The notes under the pieces: generated by a model
Told to the model about the DNA's origin: nothing
Seen by the model: only the letters and a program-made list of their open reading frames with translations
Database searches by the model: none
Position numbers and translations under genes: made by a program
From: Streptomyces sp. AC1-42W
Lineage (GTDB): Bacteria > Actinomycetota > Actinomycetes > Streptomycetales > Streptomycetaceae
NCBI RefSeq assembly: GCF_003248355.1
Contig: NZ_QKWY01000001.1
Location: forward strand, 2,314,001-2,378,000
DNA: 64,000 nt
Direction of reading: 5' to 3'
Shown: positions 26,598 through 35,324 of the stretch, piece by piece
Numbering within the stretch: the stretch's first letter is position 1
Layout of the letters: each line of letters starts with the position of its first letter

Positions 26598-26887
26598 GGC
26601 GTGCCCGGTGGAGGGCCCGTGCCGCCGTCCGGTCCGTGGTCGGGCTCGTACGGCGGCACGGAGCGGCCCGGCTGGTAGTGGGCGCCCTGTCGCAGCCGGT
26701 GCACGACCACGCACAGATCCACCAGGACCAGCGCGAGCAGCACCCCGCACACGACGGCCCAGCCGGTGCGGCCGTTCACCGCGAAGGCCGTCACTCCGAA
26801 GACGGTCCAGGCCAGGCCCCACAGGCTCAGCCAGAGCCGCATCCGCAGCGGACTGCGGGCGTTCGTCGGTTCATTGCCGGTACGCAT
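26594..26887 (-). CDS. DUF6343-like small membrane protein
   Basis: A 97-residue protein with an N-terminal conserved RTGNEPTNARSPLRMRLWLSLWGL patch and two hydrophobic segments (about residues 20-38 and 44-62) joined by a short NGRTGW turn. The C-terminus is polar and proline-rich (PPYEPDHGPDGGTGPPP). The pattern matches the actinobacterial family DUF6343, whose function is unknown. It overlaps the TPR gene by four bases at its 3' end. Confidence 0.72.
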   Translation of the reverse strand: MRTGNEPTNARSPLRMRLWLSLWGLAWTVFGVTAFAVNGRTGWAVVCGVLLALVLVDLCVVVHRLRQGAHYQPGRSVPPYEPDHGPDGGTGPPPGTP

Positions 26888-26987
26888 GGCATCGCCTCAC
26901 CTACCAGCATGGACCCGCGACCGGACACCTGCGGCCCGACGCCGGACGAGCCGGTCGCGCGGTCAGTGGGCCGGTCGTGTCCGCGCG

Positions 26988-27335
26988 TCAGTGGACCGTG
27001 CTGAAGCTGCGCCAGGCCGGCGCGGTGTGCGCGTTCTCGTCGGAGAAGCTGGTCGCCACGTACGCCGTCCCCGGCCCGGAGCAGTCCGGCGTCGGGTACA
27101 GGATGATGTCGACCAGCGTCTCGTTGGCCACCGCCTTCGCGCCGGCCGGGGCGAGCCGGTGGCAGCCCTTGACGGAGGGGCTGTTCACCTGGATCACGGC
27201 GTCCCGCTCGGTGGTGTAGATGACCGGGCCGACCGCGGTCCGGCCCAGGCCCGAGCAGCCTGCGACGGTCAGGGTCAGCAACACGGCCTGGGCGGCGATG
27301 GCGAGCCGGCGGCGTCGGCGGTCGATCACGGGCAT
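26988..27335 (-). CDS. Putative secreted lipoprotein, unknown function
   Basis: A 115-residue protein with a basic N-terminus (DRRRRR), a hydrophobic stretch (LAIAAQAVLLTLTV) and a lipobox-like AGC with cysteine near residue 27. The mature part includes NSPSVKGCHRLAPAGAKAVANETLVDIILYPTPDCSGPGTAYV; its two cysteines may pair in a small beta domain. I do not recognise a family. ATG at 27335 is chosen because it directly precedes the signal sequence; the frame is open far upstream but without coding character. Confidence 0.65.
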   Translation of the reverse strand: MPVIDRRRRRLAIAAQAVLLTLTVAGCSGLGRTAVGPVIYTTERDAVIQVNSPSVKGCHRLAPAGAKAVANETLVDIILYPTPDCSGPGTAYVATSFSDENAHTAPAWRSFSTVH

Positions 27336-27560
27336 GGGCGGGTCCTCGTCTGTCTCGTCCCCGCGCACACCGCGGTGCGCGGGCCGGGTGTACGTGCCGG
27401 TGCTGGCCACCCTGCCCGCTTCCCGGGTCCCCGGCATCCGGGGAGCGGCCGGGCGGGGGAGAGCCGTTCGACCCGCGGCGCGACCAGGCATACCGTGGTA
27501 ATAGCGCACGAAGAGGTGCGAGGCCGAGAGCCGGGGTCCTCCGGCTGGCAGGGGGCCGTC

Positions 27561-28478
27561 ATGGTCCAGGACCTCTTGATCGCGGTGGTCGCGGCGGCGC
27601 TGGCAGGCGCCCTGTATCTGGCGGCGGCCGCGCGGATCGTCAAACAGTACGAGCGGGGCGTGGTGCTCCGGCTCGGACGGCTCCGCGACGACATACGCGG
27701 GCCGGGATTCACGATGGTGCTGCCCGGCGTCGAGCGGCTGCGCAAGGTCAACATGCAGATCGTCACCATGCCCGTGCCCGCCCAGGACGGGATCACCCGC
27801 GACAACGTCACGGTCCGGGTGGACGCCGTCATCTACTTCAAGGTGGTCGACGCGGCGAGCGCCGTCGTCGAGGTCGAGGACTACCGCTTCGCGGTCTCCC
27901 AGATGGCGCAGACCTCGCTCCGTTCGATCATCGGAAAGAGCGATCTGGACGACCTCCTGTCCAACCGGGAGAAGCTCAACCAGGGCCTGGAGCTGATGAT
28001 CGACAGCCCGGCGGTGGGCTGGGGCGTCCAGATCGACCGGGTCGAGATCAAGGACGTCTCGCTGCCGGAGACGATGAAACGCTCCATGGCCCGCCAGGCC
28101 GAGGCCGACCGTGAGCGGCGCGCCCGCGTCATCAACGCCGACGCCGAACTCCAGGCGTCCAAGAAGCTGGCCGAGGCGGCGTCGCAGATGTCCACCCAGC
28201 CCGCCGCGCTCCAGCTGCGACTGCTCCAGACCGTGGTGGCGGTCGCGGCCGAGAAGAACTCCACGCTGGTGCTCCCGTTCCCGGTCGAGCTGCTCCGCTT
28301 CCTGGAACGGGCCCAGCAGAACCCGCCCCCGCCCGACACCGCGCGGCCCCCGGACCCGGGCGCGCGGCCGTCCGCCGCCGAGGACGTGCGGCCGTCCGCC
28401 GCCGAGGACGTGCGGCCGTCCGCCGCCGAGGACGTGCGGCCGTCCGTCGCCGAGGACGTTGTCAGACCCTCCGCCTAG
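27561..28478 (+). CDS. SPFH-domain (slipin/stomatin-like) membrane protein
   Basis: A 305-residue protein with an N-terminal membrane segment (LLIAVVAAALAGALYLAAAA, residues 5-24). The SPFH/band 7 domain (about 25-180) shows KQYERGVVLRLGRL, GPGFTMVLPGVERLRKVNMQ, VPAQDGITRDNVTVRVDAVIYFKV and LRSIIGKSDLDDLLSNRE, the slipin pattern. A coiled coil (AEADRERRARVINADAELQASKKLAEAA) drives oligomerisation. Such proteins scaffold membrane microdomains and often partner a NfeD protein, which is absent here. The C-terminus carries four copies of RPSAAEDV, an unusual addition. Runs into the SNF2 gene after 106 bases. Confidence 0.9.
   Translation: MVQDLLIAVVAAALAGALYLAAAARIVKQYERGVVLRLGRLRDDIRGPGFTMVLPGVERLRKVNMQIVTMPVPAQDGITRDNVTVRVDAVIYFKVVDAASAVVEVEDYRFAVSQMAQTSLRSIIGKSDLDDLLSNREKLNQGLELMIDSPAVGWGVQIDRVEIKDVSLPETMKRSMARQAEADRERRARVINADAELQASKKLAEAASQMSTQPAALQLRLLQTVVAVAAEKNSTLVLPFPVELLRFLERAQQNPPPPDTARPPDPGARPSAAEDVRPSAAEDVRPSAAEDVRPSVAEDVVRPSA
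28365..28460 (+). repeat. Four tandem 24-bp repeats in the SPFH gene tail
   Basis: Four in-frame 24-base units (28365-28388, 28389-28412, 28413-28436, 28437-28460), each encoding RPS(A/V)AEDV. The first three are identical in sequence; the last carries two substitutions. The perfect copies suggest recent expansion by slippage. Confidence 0.95.
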
Positions 28479-28584
28479 ACTCGCGCAGCAGAGGAAACGA
28501 CAGCCGGGAGCCGTGCCGACCAGGCACGGAGCCCGCCGGTACGCGGCCCGCGAGGGCCGCGCACGACGCGAGGGGAGGGACCGG

Positions 28585-31467
28585 GTGGGCACCGCACCGC
28601 CGCCGCAGGACGCGGACGACAGCCGACTGCCGCGCTGCGCCGCCGTCTTCCTGCCCGGTACGCCGCCGCGCCGCGGCCGCGTCGCCTTCTGGGACCCGCT
28701 GGACGGCCCGCTCCCCGAGGCGCCCCCCGGCGCCCGCGCCGAGGAGATCACGGTGGTCCGGCCCTCCGGCGCACCGGACGGGGTGGAGCTGCGGACCGTG
28801 CCCGCGCTGCTGCTGCCCGTCGCCGCCGCCCTGCCGCTGCTCGCCCGCGCCCGCCATCAGCGCTCCGCCCACCCGGCCACCCGCTGCTGGGGCGCCGCCG
28901 CCCTGCACGCCCTGCGGCTGGTGGCCGGCGGCCGCATGCTCCCCGGCCTCACCGCCGACGACCACGACGCCTGGCGGGCCGGCCCGCGTGACGCCGGGGA
29001 CGTGGCCCATCTGCGCGCGGTGGCCGCCGCCCTGCCCTGGGAGGGACACGCCGTCCCGCTGCCCGGCCCGACCCCGCCGCGGCTGCCCGCCCCCGAGCCG
29101 CTGATCGGCGCCTTCCTCGACGCCGTCGCCGACACCCTGCCCCGGACGCCCGCCGCCGCCCCGGCCATGGGCGCCCCCTTCGCGGCGGAGGAGCCCCAGC
29201 GGCTGCCCGGCGCACGGGAATGGGCCGTGGAGGTCGCCTCCGGGCTGGACGCCGGGGTGCGGATCTCGCTGCGCCTGGACCTCTCCGCGTACACCCTCTT
29301 CGACACCACCGGCCCCGACGGCACGGCCGGCGGCCCCGCACCGGCGCGCCCCGCCGCCCGGCACGCCGCGGCGGCGGTCACCCAGGTGCACAGCCTCGCC
29401 GACCCCACCCACGTCGTCGACGCGGCGGCGCTGTGGGCCGGGGAGGCGGGCGACCCCTTCGGCCCGCGCGCCAGGGTCGACACCGCGCTCGCGCTGCGCC
29501 GGGCCGCCCGCGTCTGGGCCCCGCTCGACCGGCTCCTCGGCCAGCCCGTCCCCGACGTGCTGGCCCTCGGCGAGGACGAGCTGTACGAACTGCTGGGCGA
29601 CGCCGGGGCCCGGCTGGCCGCCGCCGGGGTGAGCGTGCACTGGCCCAGGGAGCTGGCCCGCTCCCTCACCGCGACGGCCGTCGTCCGCCCCGCCCCCGGC
29701 ACGGCCACGGACGGCACCGCCTTCTTCGACGCCGAACGGCTCTTCGCCTTCGACTGGCAGCTGTCGCTGGGCGAGGAACGGCTCACCGAGGCCGAGATGG
29801 ACCTGCTCGCCGAGGCCCACCGGCCCGTGGTGCGGCTGCGGGACCAGTGGGTCGTCGTCGATCCCGCGCTCGTCCGCAAGGCCCGCAAGCGGGAGCTGGG
29901 CCTGCTCGACCCGGTGGACGCCCTGGCCGTCGCCCTGACCGGCAGCGCCGAGGTGGACGGCGAACAGGTCGAGGCGGTCCCGGCCGGTGCCCTGGCCCGG
30001 CTGCGCGACCGCCTCCTCGCCGACGACCCCCTGCCCGCCCCGCCGCCCGGACTCCACGCCACCCTCCGCGACTACCAGCTGCGCGGCCTGGCCTGGCTGG
30101 ACCGGATGACCTCGCTCGGCCTCGGCGGCTGCCTCGCCGACGACATGGGCCTCGGCAAGACGATCACCCTGATCGCCCTCCACCTCCACCGCGCCCACCC
30201 CGCGCCCACGCTGGTCGTCTGCCCGGCCTCCCTGCTGGGCAACTGGCACCGCGAGATCAACCGCTTCGCCCCCGGCGTCCCCGTCCGCCGCTTCCACGGC
30301 ACCGGCCGCACCCTCACCGGCGCCGACCGGGGCTTCGTCCTCACCACGTACGGCACGATGCGCTCCAGCGCCGCCGAACTGGCCGCCCACCGCTGGGGCC
30401 TGGTCGTCGCCGACGAGGCCCAGCACGTCAAGAACCCGCACTCCTCCACCGCGAAGGCGCTGCGCACCATCCCCGCCCCGGCGCGGGTCGCCCTGACCGG
30501 CACCCCCGTGGAGAACAACCTCTCCGAGCTGTGGGCGCTGCTCGACTGGACCACGCCCGGCCTGCTCGGCCCGCTCAAGGCGTTCCGCGCCCGGCACGCC
30601 CGGATCGTGGAGAACACCGGTACGGCGGCGGGCCTCGGCAACGACGAGGCGGTGGAGCGGCTGTCCCGGCTCGTCCGGCCCTTCCTGCTCCGCCGCAAGA
30701 AGTCCGACCCCGGCATCGCGCCCGAGCTGCCGCCCAAGACGGAGACCGACCACCCCGTCTTCCTCACCCGCGAACAGGCCACGCTCTACGAGGCCACCGT
30801 GCGCGAGACCATGGCGTACATCGAGGCGTCCGAGGGCATCGCGCGGCGCGGCCTGATCATGAAGCTGCTCGCCTCCCTCAAGCAGATCTGCAACCACCCC
30901 GCGCAGTATCTGAAGGAGGACGCGTCCCGGCTCACCGGCCGCTCCGGCAAGCTCGCCCTCCTCGACGAACTCCTCGACACGATCCTCACCGAGGACGGCT
31001 CCGTCCTGGTCTTCACCCAGTACGTGACGATGGCCCGGCTGCTCTCCGCCCATCTGGCCGCGCGCGCCGTCCCCTCCCAGCTGCTGCACGGCGGCACCCC
31101 GATCGCCGAGCGGGAACGGATGGTCGACCGCTTCCAGTCCGGCGAGGTCCCGGTCTTCCTGCTCTCCCTCAAGGCGGCGGGCACCGGCCTCAACCTCACC
31201 CGCGCCGCCCACGTCGTCCACTACGACCGCTGGTGGAACCCGGCCGTCGAGGAGCAGGCCACCGACCGGGCCTACCGCATCGGCCAGACCCAGCCCGTCC
31301 AGGTCCACCGGCTGATCGCGGAGGGCACGGTGGAGGACCGCATCGGCGAGATGCTGCTCGCCAAACGGGCCCTGGCCGACGCCGTCCTCGGCAGCGGCGA
31401 GAGCGCGCTGACCGAGCTGAGCGACCAGGACCTGGCCGACCTCGTCTCCCTGCGGAGGCCGTCATGA
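28585..31467 (+). CDS. SNF2-family DEAD/DEAH-box helicase
   Basis: A 960-residue protein. A long N-terminal region of about 470 residues (SNF2_N-associated, Pro/Ala-rich) precedes the motor. Motor motifs are Walker A DDMGLGKTITLIAL (near 520), GLVVADEAQHVKN (DEAQ box near 610), LTGTPVENNLSELWALLDW, and in the second lobe LVFTQYVTMARLL, SLKAAGTGLNLTRA and QATDRAYRIGQTQPVQVHRL. The type is the bacterial Swi2/Snf2 translocase, expected to remodel protein-DNA or RNA polymerase complexes. GTG start with AGGGGAGGGA upstream. Its stop overlaps the start of the SWIM gene (ATGA), implying a joint function. Confidence 0.92.
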   Translation: MGTAPPPQDADDSRLPRCAAVFLPGTPPRRGRVAFWDPLDGPLPEAPPGARAEEITVVRPSGAPDGVELRTVPALLLPVAAALPLLARARHQRSAHPATRCWGAAALHALRLVAGGRMLPGLTADDHDAWRAGPRDAGDVAHLRAVAAALPWEGHAVPLPGPTPPRLPAPEPLIGAFLDAVADTLPRTPAAAPAMGAPFAAEEPQRLPGAREWAVEVASGLDAGVRISLRLDLSAYTLFDTTGPDGTAGGPAPARPAARHAAAAVTQVHSLADPTHVVDAAALWAGEAGDPFGPRARVDTALALRRAARVWAPLDRLLGQPVPDVLALGEDELYELLGDAGARLAAAGVSVHWPRELARSLTATAVVRPAPGTATDGTAFFDAERLFAFDWQLSLGEERLTEAEMDLLAEAHRPVVRLRDQWVVVDPALVRKARKRELGLLDPVDALAVALTGSAEVDGEQVEAVPAGALARLRDRLLADDPLPAPPPGLHATLRDYQLRGLAWLDRMTSLGLGGCLADDMGLGKTITLIALHLHRAHPAPTLVVCPASLLGNWHREINRFAPGVPVRRFHGTGRTLTGADRGFVLTTYGTMRSSAAELAAHRWGLVVADEAQHVKNPHSSTAKALRTIPAPARVALTGTPVENNLSELWALLDWTTPGLLGPLKAFRARHARIVENTGTAAGLGNDEAVERLSRLVRPFLLRRKKSDPGIAPELPPKTETDHPVFLTREQATLYEATVRETMAYIEASEGIARRGLIMKLLASLKQICNHPAQYLKEDASRLTGRSGKLALLDELLDTILTEDGSVLVFTQYVTMARLLSAHLAARAVPSQLLHGGTPIAERERMVDRFQSGEVPVFLLSLKAAGTGLNLTRAAHVVHYDRWWNPAVEEQATDRAYRIGQTQPVQVHRLIAEGTVEDRIGEMLLAKRALADAVLGSGESALTELSDQDLADLVSLRRPS

Positions 31468-32777
31468 CCCCCGGCCGCCCGAGCCCGGCCCGCCCCGGCG
31501 CCCGCTCCCGCCCCGGACCCGACGATCTGCGGCGCACCTTCGAGGCCGTCCCCGAGCGCACCTCGGGCGAGGGCGAGCCGTTCACGGAGAGCTGGTGGGG
31601 CCGCGCCTGGGTGGCGGCCCTGGAGTCCCTGTCGATGGACGGCCCCCGGCTCGCCCGCGGCCGGGACTACGCGGACGGCGGCCACGTCGCCGCGATCACC
31701 GTCACCCCGGGGCACGTCGTCGCCTATGTGCACGGCAGCCGCCCCCGCCCCTACCGCGCCGAACTGCGGCTGCGCACATTCGGCGACCCCGACTGGGACA
31801 CCCTGCTGGACGCGGTCGCCGCCCGCCCCGGCCATCTCGCCGCGCTGCTCGCCAAGGAGATGCCGCACTCCCTGGCCGACACCGCGACGGACGCGGGCAT
31901 GACCCTGCTGCCCGCGCCGGGCGACCTCGACCCCGCCTGCAACTGCCCCGACCGCGGCCGCCCCTGCAAGCACGTCGCGGCCCTCAGCTACCAGATGGCG
32001 CTGCTGCTGGACACCGATCCGTTCGTGCTGCTCCTGCTGCGCGGCCGGGGCGAGCGCGAACTCCTGGAGGAGCTGGGCCGGCGCAACGCCGCGCACTCCG
32101 CCCGCGAACGGCCCGCCGCCCCCGAGACCCCGTCCGTACCGGCCGGGGAGGCGCTGGCCGCCCGCTTCCTGCCGCCGCTGCCCGCTCCGCTCCCCGTGGA
32201 GCCGTATCCCGGCCGGCCGCCCGCCTACCCCGCGCTGCCCGGCGCCCGCGACCCGCTCGCCCTCGACCAGCTGGCCACGGACGCGGCGGCCCGCGCCCAC
32301 GCCCTGCTGACCACCGGCCACGACCCGGTCGCCGGGCTCACCCTCTGGCAGGACGCCGTCCGGCTCGCGGCGGCCGGACCCACCGCGGGGCTCACCGCGA
32401 CCACCCGCGCCCTCTACCGGGAGCTGGCCTCCGCCACCGGCCGCAACACCACGGACCTGGCCAGGGCCGTGGCCGCCTGGCGGCAGGGCGGGGCCGAGGG
32501 GCTGGCGGTCCTGGAGACGCCGTGGGACCCGCCGGCGGGCCCCTTCGACCGGGCCCGCCCGGCCCTCGCGGCGGCCGGCTTCCCCCGCTTCCAGCCCCGG
32601 CGCAACCATCTGACCCACCCCGGCGGCGCCCTCCAGCTCCGCTTCGGCCGGGACGGCCGCTGGTACGGCTACGAGTCCGATCCGGGCGCGGACGAGTGGT
32701 GGCCCCGCGCCGCACCGGACACCGACCCGGTGACCGCGCTGCTGGACCTGACCGCAGGCGACCCGGACGACGACTGA
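31464..32777 (+). CDS. SWIM zinc-finger protein coupled to the SNF2 helicase
   Basis: A 437-residue protein with the SWIM zinc finger CNCPDRGRPCKHVAALSYQMA (CxC...CxH; about residues 155-175), preceded by FTESWWGRAWVAALESLSMDGPRLARGRDYADGGHV, a conserved block in partners of bacterial SNF2 proteins. SWIM fingers bind DNA or protein. The C-terminal half is Ala/Pro-rich and helical. Overlaps the helicase stop codon by four bases, so the two are translated together. Often annotated as SWF/SNF family helicase although it has no helicase motif itself. Confidence 0.88.
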   Translation: MTPGRPSPARPGARSRPGPDDLRRTFEAVPERTSGEGEPFTESWWGRAWVAALESLSMDGPRLARGRDYADGGHVAAITVTPGHVVAYVHGSRPRPYRAELRLRTFGDPDWDTLLDAVAARPGHLAALLAKEMPHSLADTATDAGMTLLPAPGDLDPACNCPDRGRPCKHVAALSYQMALLLDTDPFVLLLLRGRGERELLEELGRRNAAHSARERPAAPETPSVPAGEALAARFLPPLPAPLPVEPYPGRPPAYPALPGARDPLALDQLATDAAARAHALLTTGHDPVAGLTLWQDAVRLAAAGPTAGLTATTRALYRELASATGRNTTDLARAVAAWRQGGAEGLAVLETPWDPPAGPFDRARPALAAAGFPRFQPRRNHLTHPGGALQLRFGRDGRWYGYESDPGADEWWPRAAPDTDPVTALLDLTAGDPDDD

Positions 32778-33370
32778 GAAACCCGAGAGCCCCGTACGGG
32801 CAGCACCGCGTCCACGGCGGCCGCGGTGAATCCGGGCGGCACGGGCTCGTTCCTGAGCAGCGCCCGCACCCACACCGCCCCGGCCGTCAGATCGAGCAGC
32901 AGCATCGGGTCGGCCCCCGGCGGCAGCTCGCCGCGCGCGGCGGCCCGCCGAAATACCGGCTGCTCACGCGCGAACCGGTCCGCGAAGAAGTCCCGCGCCA
33001 GCGCCGCCAGTTCGTCGTCCGCCAGCCCCGACCCGGAGGCCAGGGCCCGCACGATCGCCTGGGTGCGTACGCCGGTCACCAGCGCGGTCACCTGCTCCGT
33101 GAGGGCGATCAGATCCCCGCGCAGCGAACCCGTGTCGGGCACGGCGATGTCCAGGACGGGGGCCCGGAGCAGCGCGGCGCGCAGCAGCGCCGCCTTCGAG
33201 GGCCACCAGCGGTAGATGGTCGTCTTGTTGACCCCGGCCTCCTGGGCGACGGCCTCGATGGTGAGCCCCGGATAGCCGCGCTCGGCGAGCAGCCGCAGGG
33301 TGGCGTCGAAGATCGCCTCGGCGGCGCGGGGGCCCTTGCCCGGGCGGGGCTGCGGGGGAGGGGCGGACAT
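32669..33370 (-). CDS. TetR-family transcriptional regulator
   Basis: A 233-residue repressor. The N-terminal HTH is GPRAAEAIFDATLRLLAERGYPGLTIEAVAQEAGVNKTTIYRWWPSKAALLRAAL (about residues 14-67), a clear TetR type. The ligand domain of the TetR_C group follows. The last 35 or so residues are Ser/Gly-rich because the reading frame runs 109 bases into the 3' end of the SWIM gene; they are probably not part of the folded protein. ATG at 33370 is preferred to one at 33421 that would lie inside the operator. It likely represses itself and the divergent membrane gene through the palindrome at 33401-33418. Confidence 0.88.
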   Translation of the reverse strand: MSAPPPQPRPGKGPRAAEAIFDATLRLLAERGYPGLTIEAVAQEAGVNKTTIYRWWPSKAALLRAALLRAPVLDIAVPDTGSLRGDLIALTEQVTALVTGVRTQAIVRALASGSGLADDELAALARDFFADRFAREQPVFRRAAARGELPPGADPMLLLDLTAGAVWVRALLRNEPVPPGFTAAAVDAVLPVRGSRVSQSSSGSPAVRSSSAVTGSVSGAARGHHSSAPGSDS

Positions 33371-33400
33371 GGCGGCTCCAGTCGGTCCGGGACAAAAATA

Positions 33401-33418
33401 CAACGCAACGTTGCGTTG
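33401..33418. promoter_or_regulatory. TetR operator palindrome
   Basis: CAACGCAAC/GTTGCGTTG is an 18-bp perfect palindrome between the divergent tetR and HXXEE genes, 31 bases upstream of the regulator start. A -10-like TATGCT (33424-33429) for the rightward gene sits just beside it. Confidence 0.75.
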
Positions 33419-33468
33419 CATTATATGCTGCGGCCGACTGCCGGCACATGAGGCGCGGAGGGGTGTTC

Positions 33469-34068
33469 ATGAAGGACGACGGGGCCACCGGGGTGTCCGG
33501 GGCGGTGAGCTGGGGGCTGCTGGCCGCCTGGGCGGCCAACGACCTGGAGGAGATCGCGACCATGGCGGGCTGGCTGCGGACCGCGCGGCCGGAGCTGCGG
33601 AAGCGGCTGCCGTGGCTGCCCGACCGGGTGTGGGAGCGCCTGGACCTCTCGCAGCGCGAGGTGAACACGGCCATCGGCCTCATGGGCGTGGTCGTCGCGG
33701 CGGCCGCGGCGGACGGCGCGCGCACGGGCGGCCGCAGCGCCTTCTTCCGCTCCACGCTGGCCGGATTCGGGCTGCACGGCGTGGTGCACCTGGCGCAGTC
33801 GGCCGCGTACGGCGGCTACACACCGGGGGCGGCCACCTCGCCGACCGTCGTCATCCCGTACTCGCTCTGGGCGGTGCGCCGGCTGCGGGCGGCGGGCATC
33901 CCGCTGGGCGGGACCCGCTCGGCCGTCTCCGGCCTCGCGTATCTGCCGGTCGCCGTGGTCGGGGTGCACACGGCGGCCCGGCTGCTGTCGCGCCGGCGCC
34001 CGGCGGGACGCCGGGGCGGCCCCGGCCCTACTGCCGGTAGCCCGCCAGGAACCGGCCGATGCGGCTGA
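33469..34068 (+). CDS. HXXEE-domain membrane protein
   Basis: A 199-residue protein with about four hydrophobic segments: VSWGLLAAWAAND, REVNTAIGLMGVVVAAAAA, FFRSTLAGFGLHGVVHLAQSAAYGGYTPG and VSGLAYLPVAVVGVHTAARLL. The family is named for an HxxEE motif near the N-terminus; here it reads NDLEE, with asparagine in place of histidine, while HGVVH in the middle is kept. ATG at 33469 has GGAGGGG at the right distance; an in-frame ATG lies 21 bases upstream. Probably controlled by the adjacent TetR protein. Overlaps the convergent aminotransferase by 41 bases. Confidence 0.75.
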   Translation: MKDDGATGVSGAVSWGLLAAWAANDLEEIATMAGWLRTARPELRKRLPWLPDRVWERLDLSQREVNTAIGLMGVVVAAAAADGARTGGRSAFFRSTLAGFGLHGVVHLAQSAAYGGYTPGAATSPTVVIPYSLWAVRRLRAAGIPLGGTRSAVSGLAYLPVAVVGVHTAARLLSRRRPAGRRGGPGPTAGSPPGTGRCG

Positions 34069-35239
34069 TCGCGGCGTCGAGGTCGTCGGCGTACGGCAGG
34101 GTCAGGATGCGGAAGTGGTCCGGGCGGGGCCAGTTGAAGCCGGTGCCCTGGACGACCTGGATCTTCTCGCGCAGCAGCAGGTCCAGGACGAACTTCTCGT
34201 CGTCGGCGATCGGGTGGACCTTCGGGTCGATGCGCGGGAAGGCGTACAGGGCGCCCTTCGGCTTCACGCAGGAGACGCCGGGGATCTCGTTCAGCTTCTG
34301 CCAGGCACGGTCGCGCTGCTCGTGCAGCCTGCCGCCCGGCGCCACCAGGTCCCGGATCGACTGCCGCCCGCCGAGCGCGGCCTGAATGGCGTACTGGGCG
34401 GGGGCGTTGGGGCACAGCCGCATGGAGGCGAGCATCGTCAGCCCCTCCAGATAGCTGCGGGCGTGCTGCTTCGGGCCCGAGACGACCATCCAGCCCGAAC
34501 GGAACCCGGCCACGCGGTACGTCTTCGACAGGCCGCTGAAGGTGAGGCAGACCAGGTCCGGGGCGAGCACCGCCACGCTGTGGTGCTCGGCGCCGTCGTA
34601 GAGGATCTGGTCGTAGATCTCGTCGGCGAACACCATCAGGCCGTGCCGGCGGGCCAGGTCGAGGATGTCCTCCAGGACCTCGCGCGGATAGACGGCGCCG
34701 GTCGGGTTGTTGGGGTTGATGATCACCACGGCGCGGGTGCGGTCGGTGATCTTCGAGGCCATGTCGGCGATGTCCGGGTTCCAGTCGGACGCCTCGTCGC
34801 ACGTGTAGTGCACGGCCTTTCCGCCGGCCAGCGTCGTCACGGCGGTCCACAGCGGGTAGTCCGGGGAGGGGATGAGCACTTCGTCGCCGTCCTCCAGCAG
34901 CCCCTGGACGGCCATGGAGATCAGCTCGGAGACGCCGTTGCCGAGGAAGATGTCGTCCACCCCGACCTCCGTCAGGCCCATCGCCTGGTAGCGCTGGGCC
35001 ACCGCGCGGCGGGCGGACAGGATGCCGCGCGAGTCCGTGTAGCCGTGGGCCTGCGGCAGCATCCGGATCATGTCCTGGACGATCTCCTCCGGCGCCTCGA
35101 AGCCGAAGAGGGCCGGGTTGCCCGTGTTGAGCCGCAGCACGCTGTGGCCCGCCTCCTCCAGGGCGTTGGCGTGCTCGATGACGGGGCCCCGGATCTCGTA
35201 ACAGACCTCGTTGAGCTTGCTGGACTGGCGGAATTCCAT
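34028..35239 (-). CDS. PLP-dependent aminotransferase (alanine transaminase-like)
   Basis: A 403-residue fold type I aminotransferase of the AlaA/aspartate aminotransferase class. It starts EFRQSSKLNEVCYEIRGPV, a hallmark of the alanine transaminase branch. LRLNTGNPALFGFEAPEEI, GYTDSRGILSARRAV, FLGNGVSELISMAVQGLL, INPNNPTGAVYP (asparagine and proline contacting the cofactor) and FSGLSKTYRVAGFRSGW (Schiff-base lysine) are all intact. It would make alanine from pyruvate and glutamate or the reverse. It is divergent from the HxlR regulator, whose two operator sites lie within the shared upstream region. Confidence 0.9.
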   Translation of the reverse strand: MEFRQSSKLNEVCYEIRGPVIEHANALEEAGHSVLRLNTGNPALFGFEAPEEIVQDMIRMLPQAHGYTDSRGILSARRAVAQRYQAMGLTEVGVDDIFLGNGVSELISMAVQGLLEDGDEVLIPSPDYPLWTAVTTLAGGKAVHYTCDEASDWNPDIADMASKITDRTRAVVIINPNNPTGAVYPREVLEDILDLARRHGLMVFADEIYDQILYDGAEHHSVAVLAPDLVCLTFSGLSKTYRVAGFRSGWMVVSGPKQHARSYLEGLTMLASMRLCPNAPAQYAIQAALGGRQSIRDLVAPGGRLHEQRDRAWQKLNEIPGVSCVKPKGALYAFPRIDPKVHPIADDEKFVLDLLLREKIQVVQGTGFNWPRPDHFRILTLPYADDLDAAISRIGRFLAGYRQ

Positions 35240-35267
35240 GCGGTGCCTCCCCGACCCGATTGCGATA

Positions 35268-35317
35268 CTTGGTTTTACCAAGCTCGGGCTTGGAAAGTCC
35301 AACAACATGTCTAGACT
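35268..35317 (+). promoter_or_regulatory. Double HxlR-type operator with leaderless promoter
   Basis: Two inverted repeats, CTTGG-N5-CCAAG (35268-35282) and CTTGG-N5-CCAAC (35289-35303), start exactly 21 bases apart, two helical turns. The second overlaps a -35-like TTGGAA (35290-35295), 16 bases before a -10-like TAGACT (35312-35317), which ends seven bases before the hxlR ATG. Binding would block transcription of the regulator and possibly of the divergent aminotransferase. Confidence 0.7.
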
Positions 35318-35324
35318 GCGTCGC

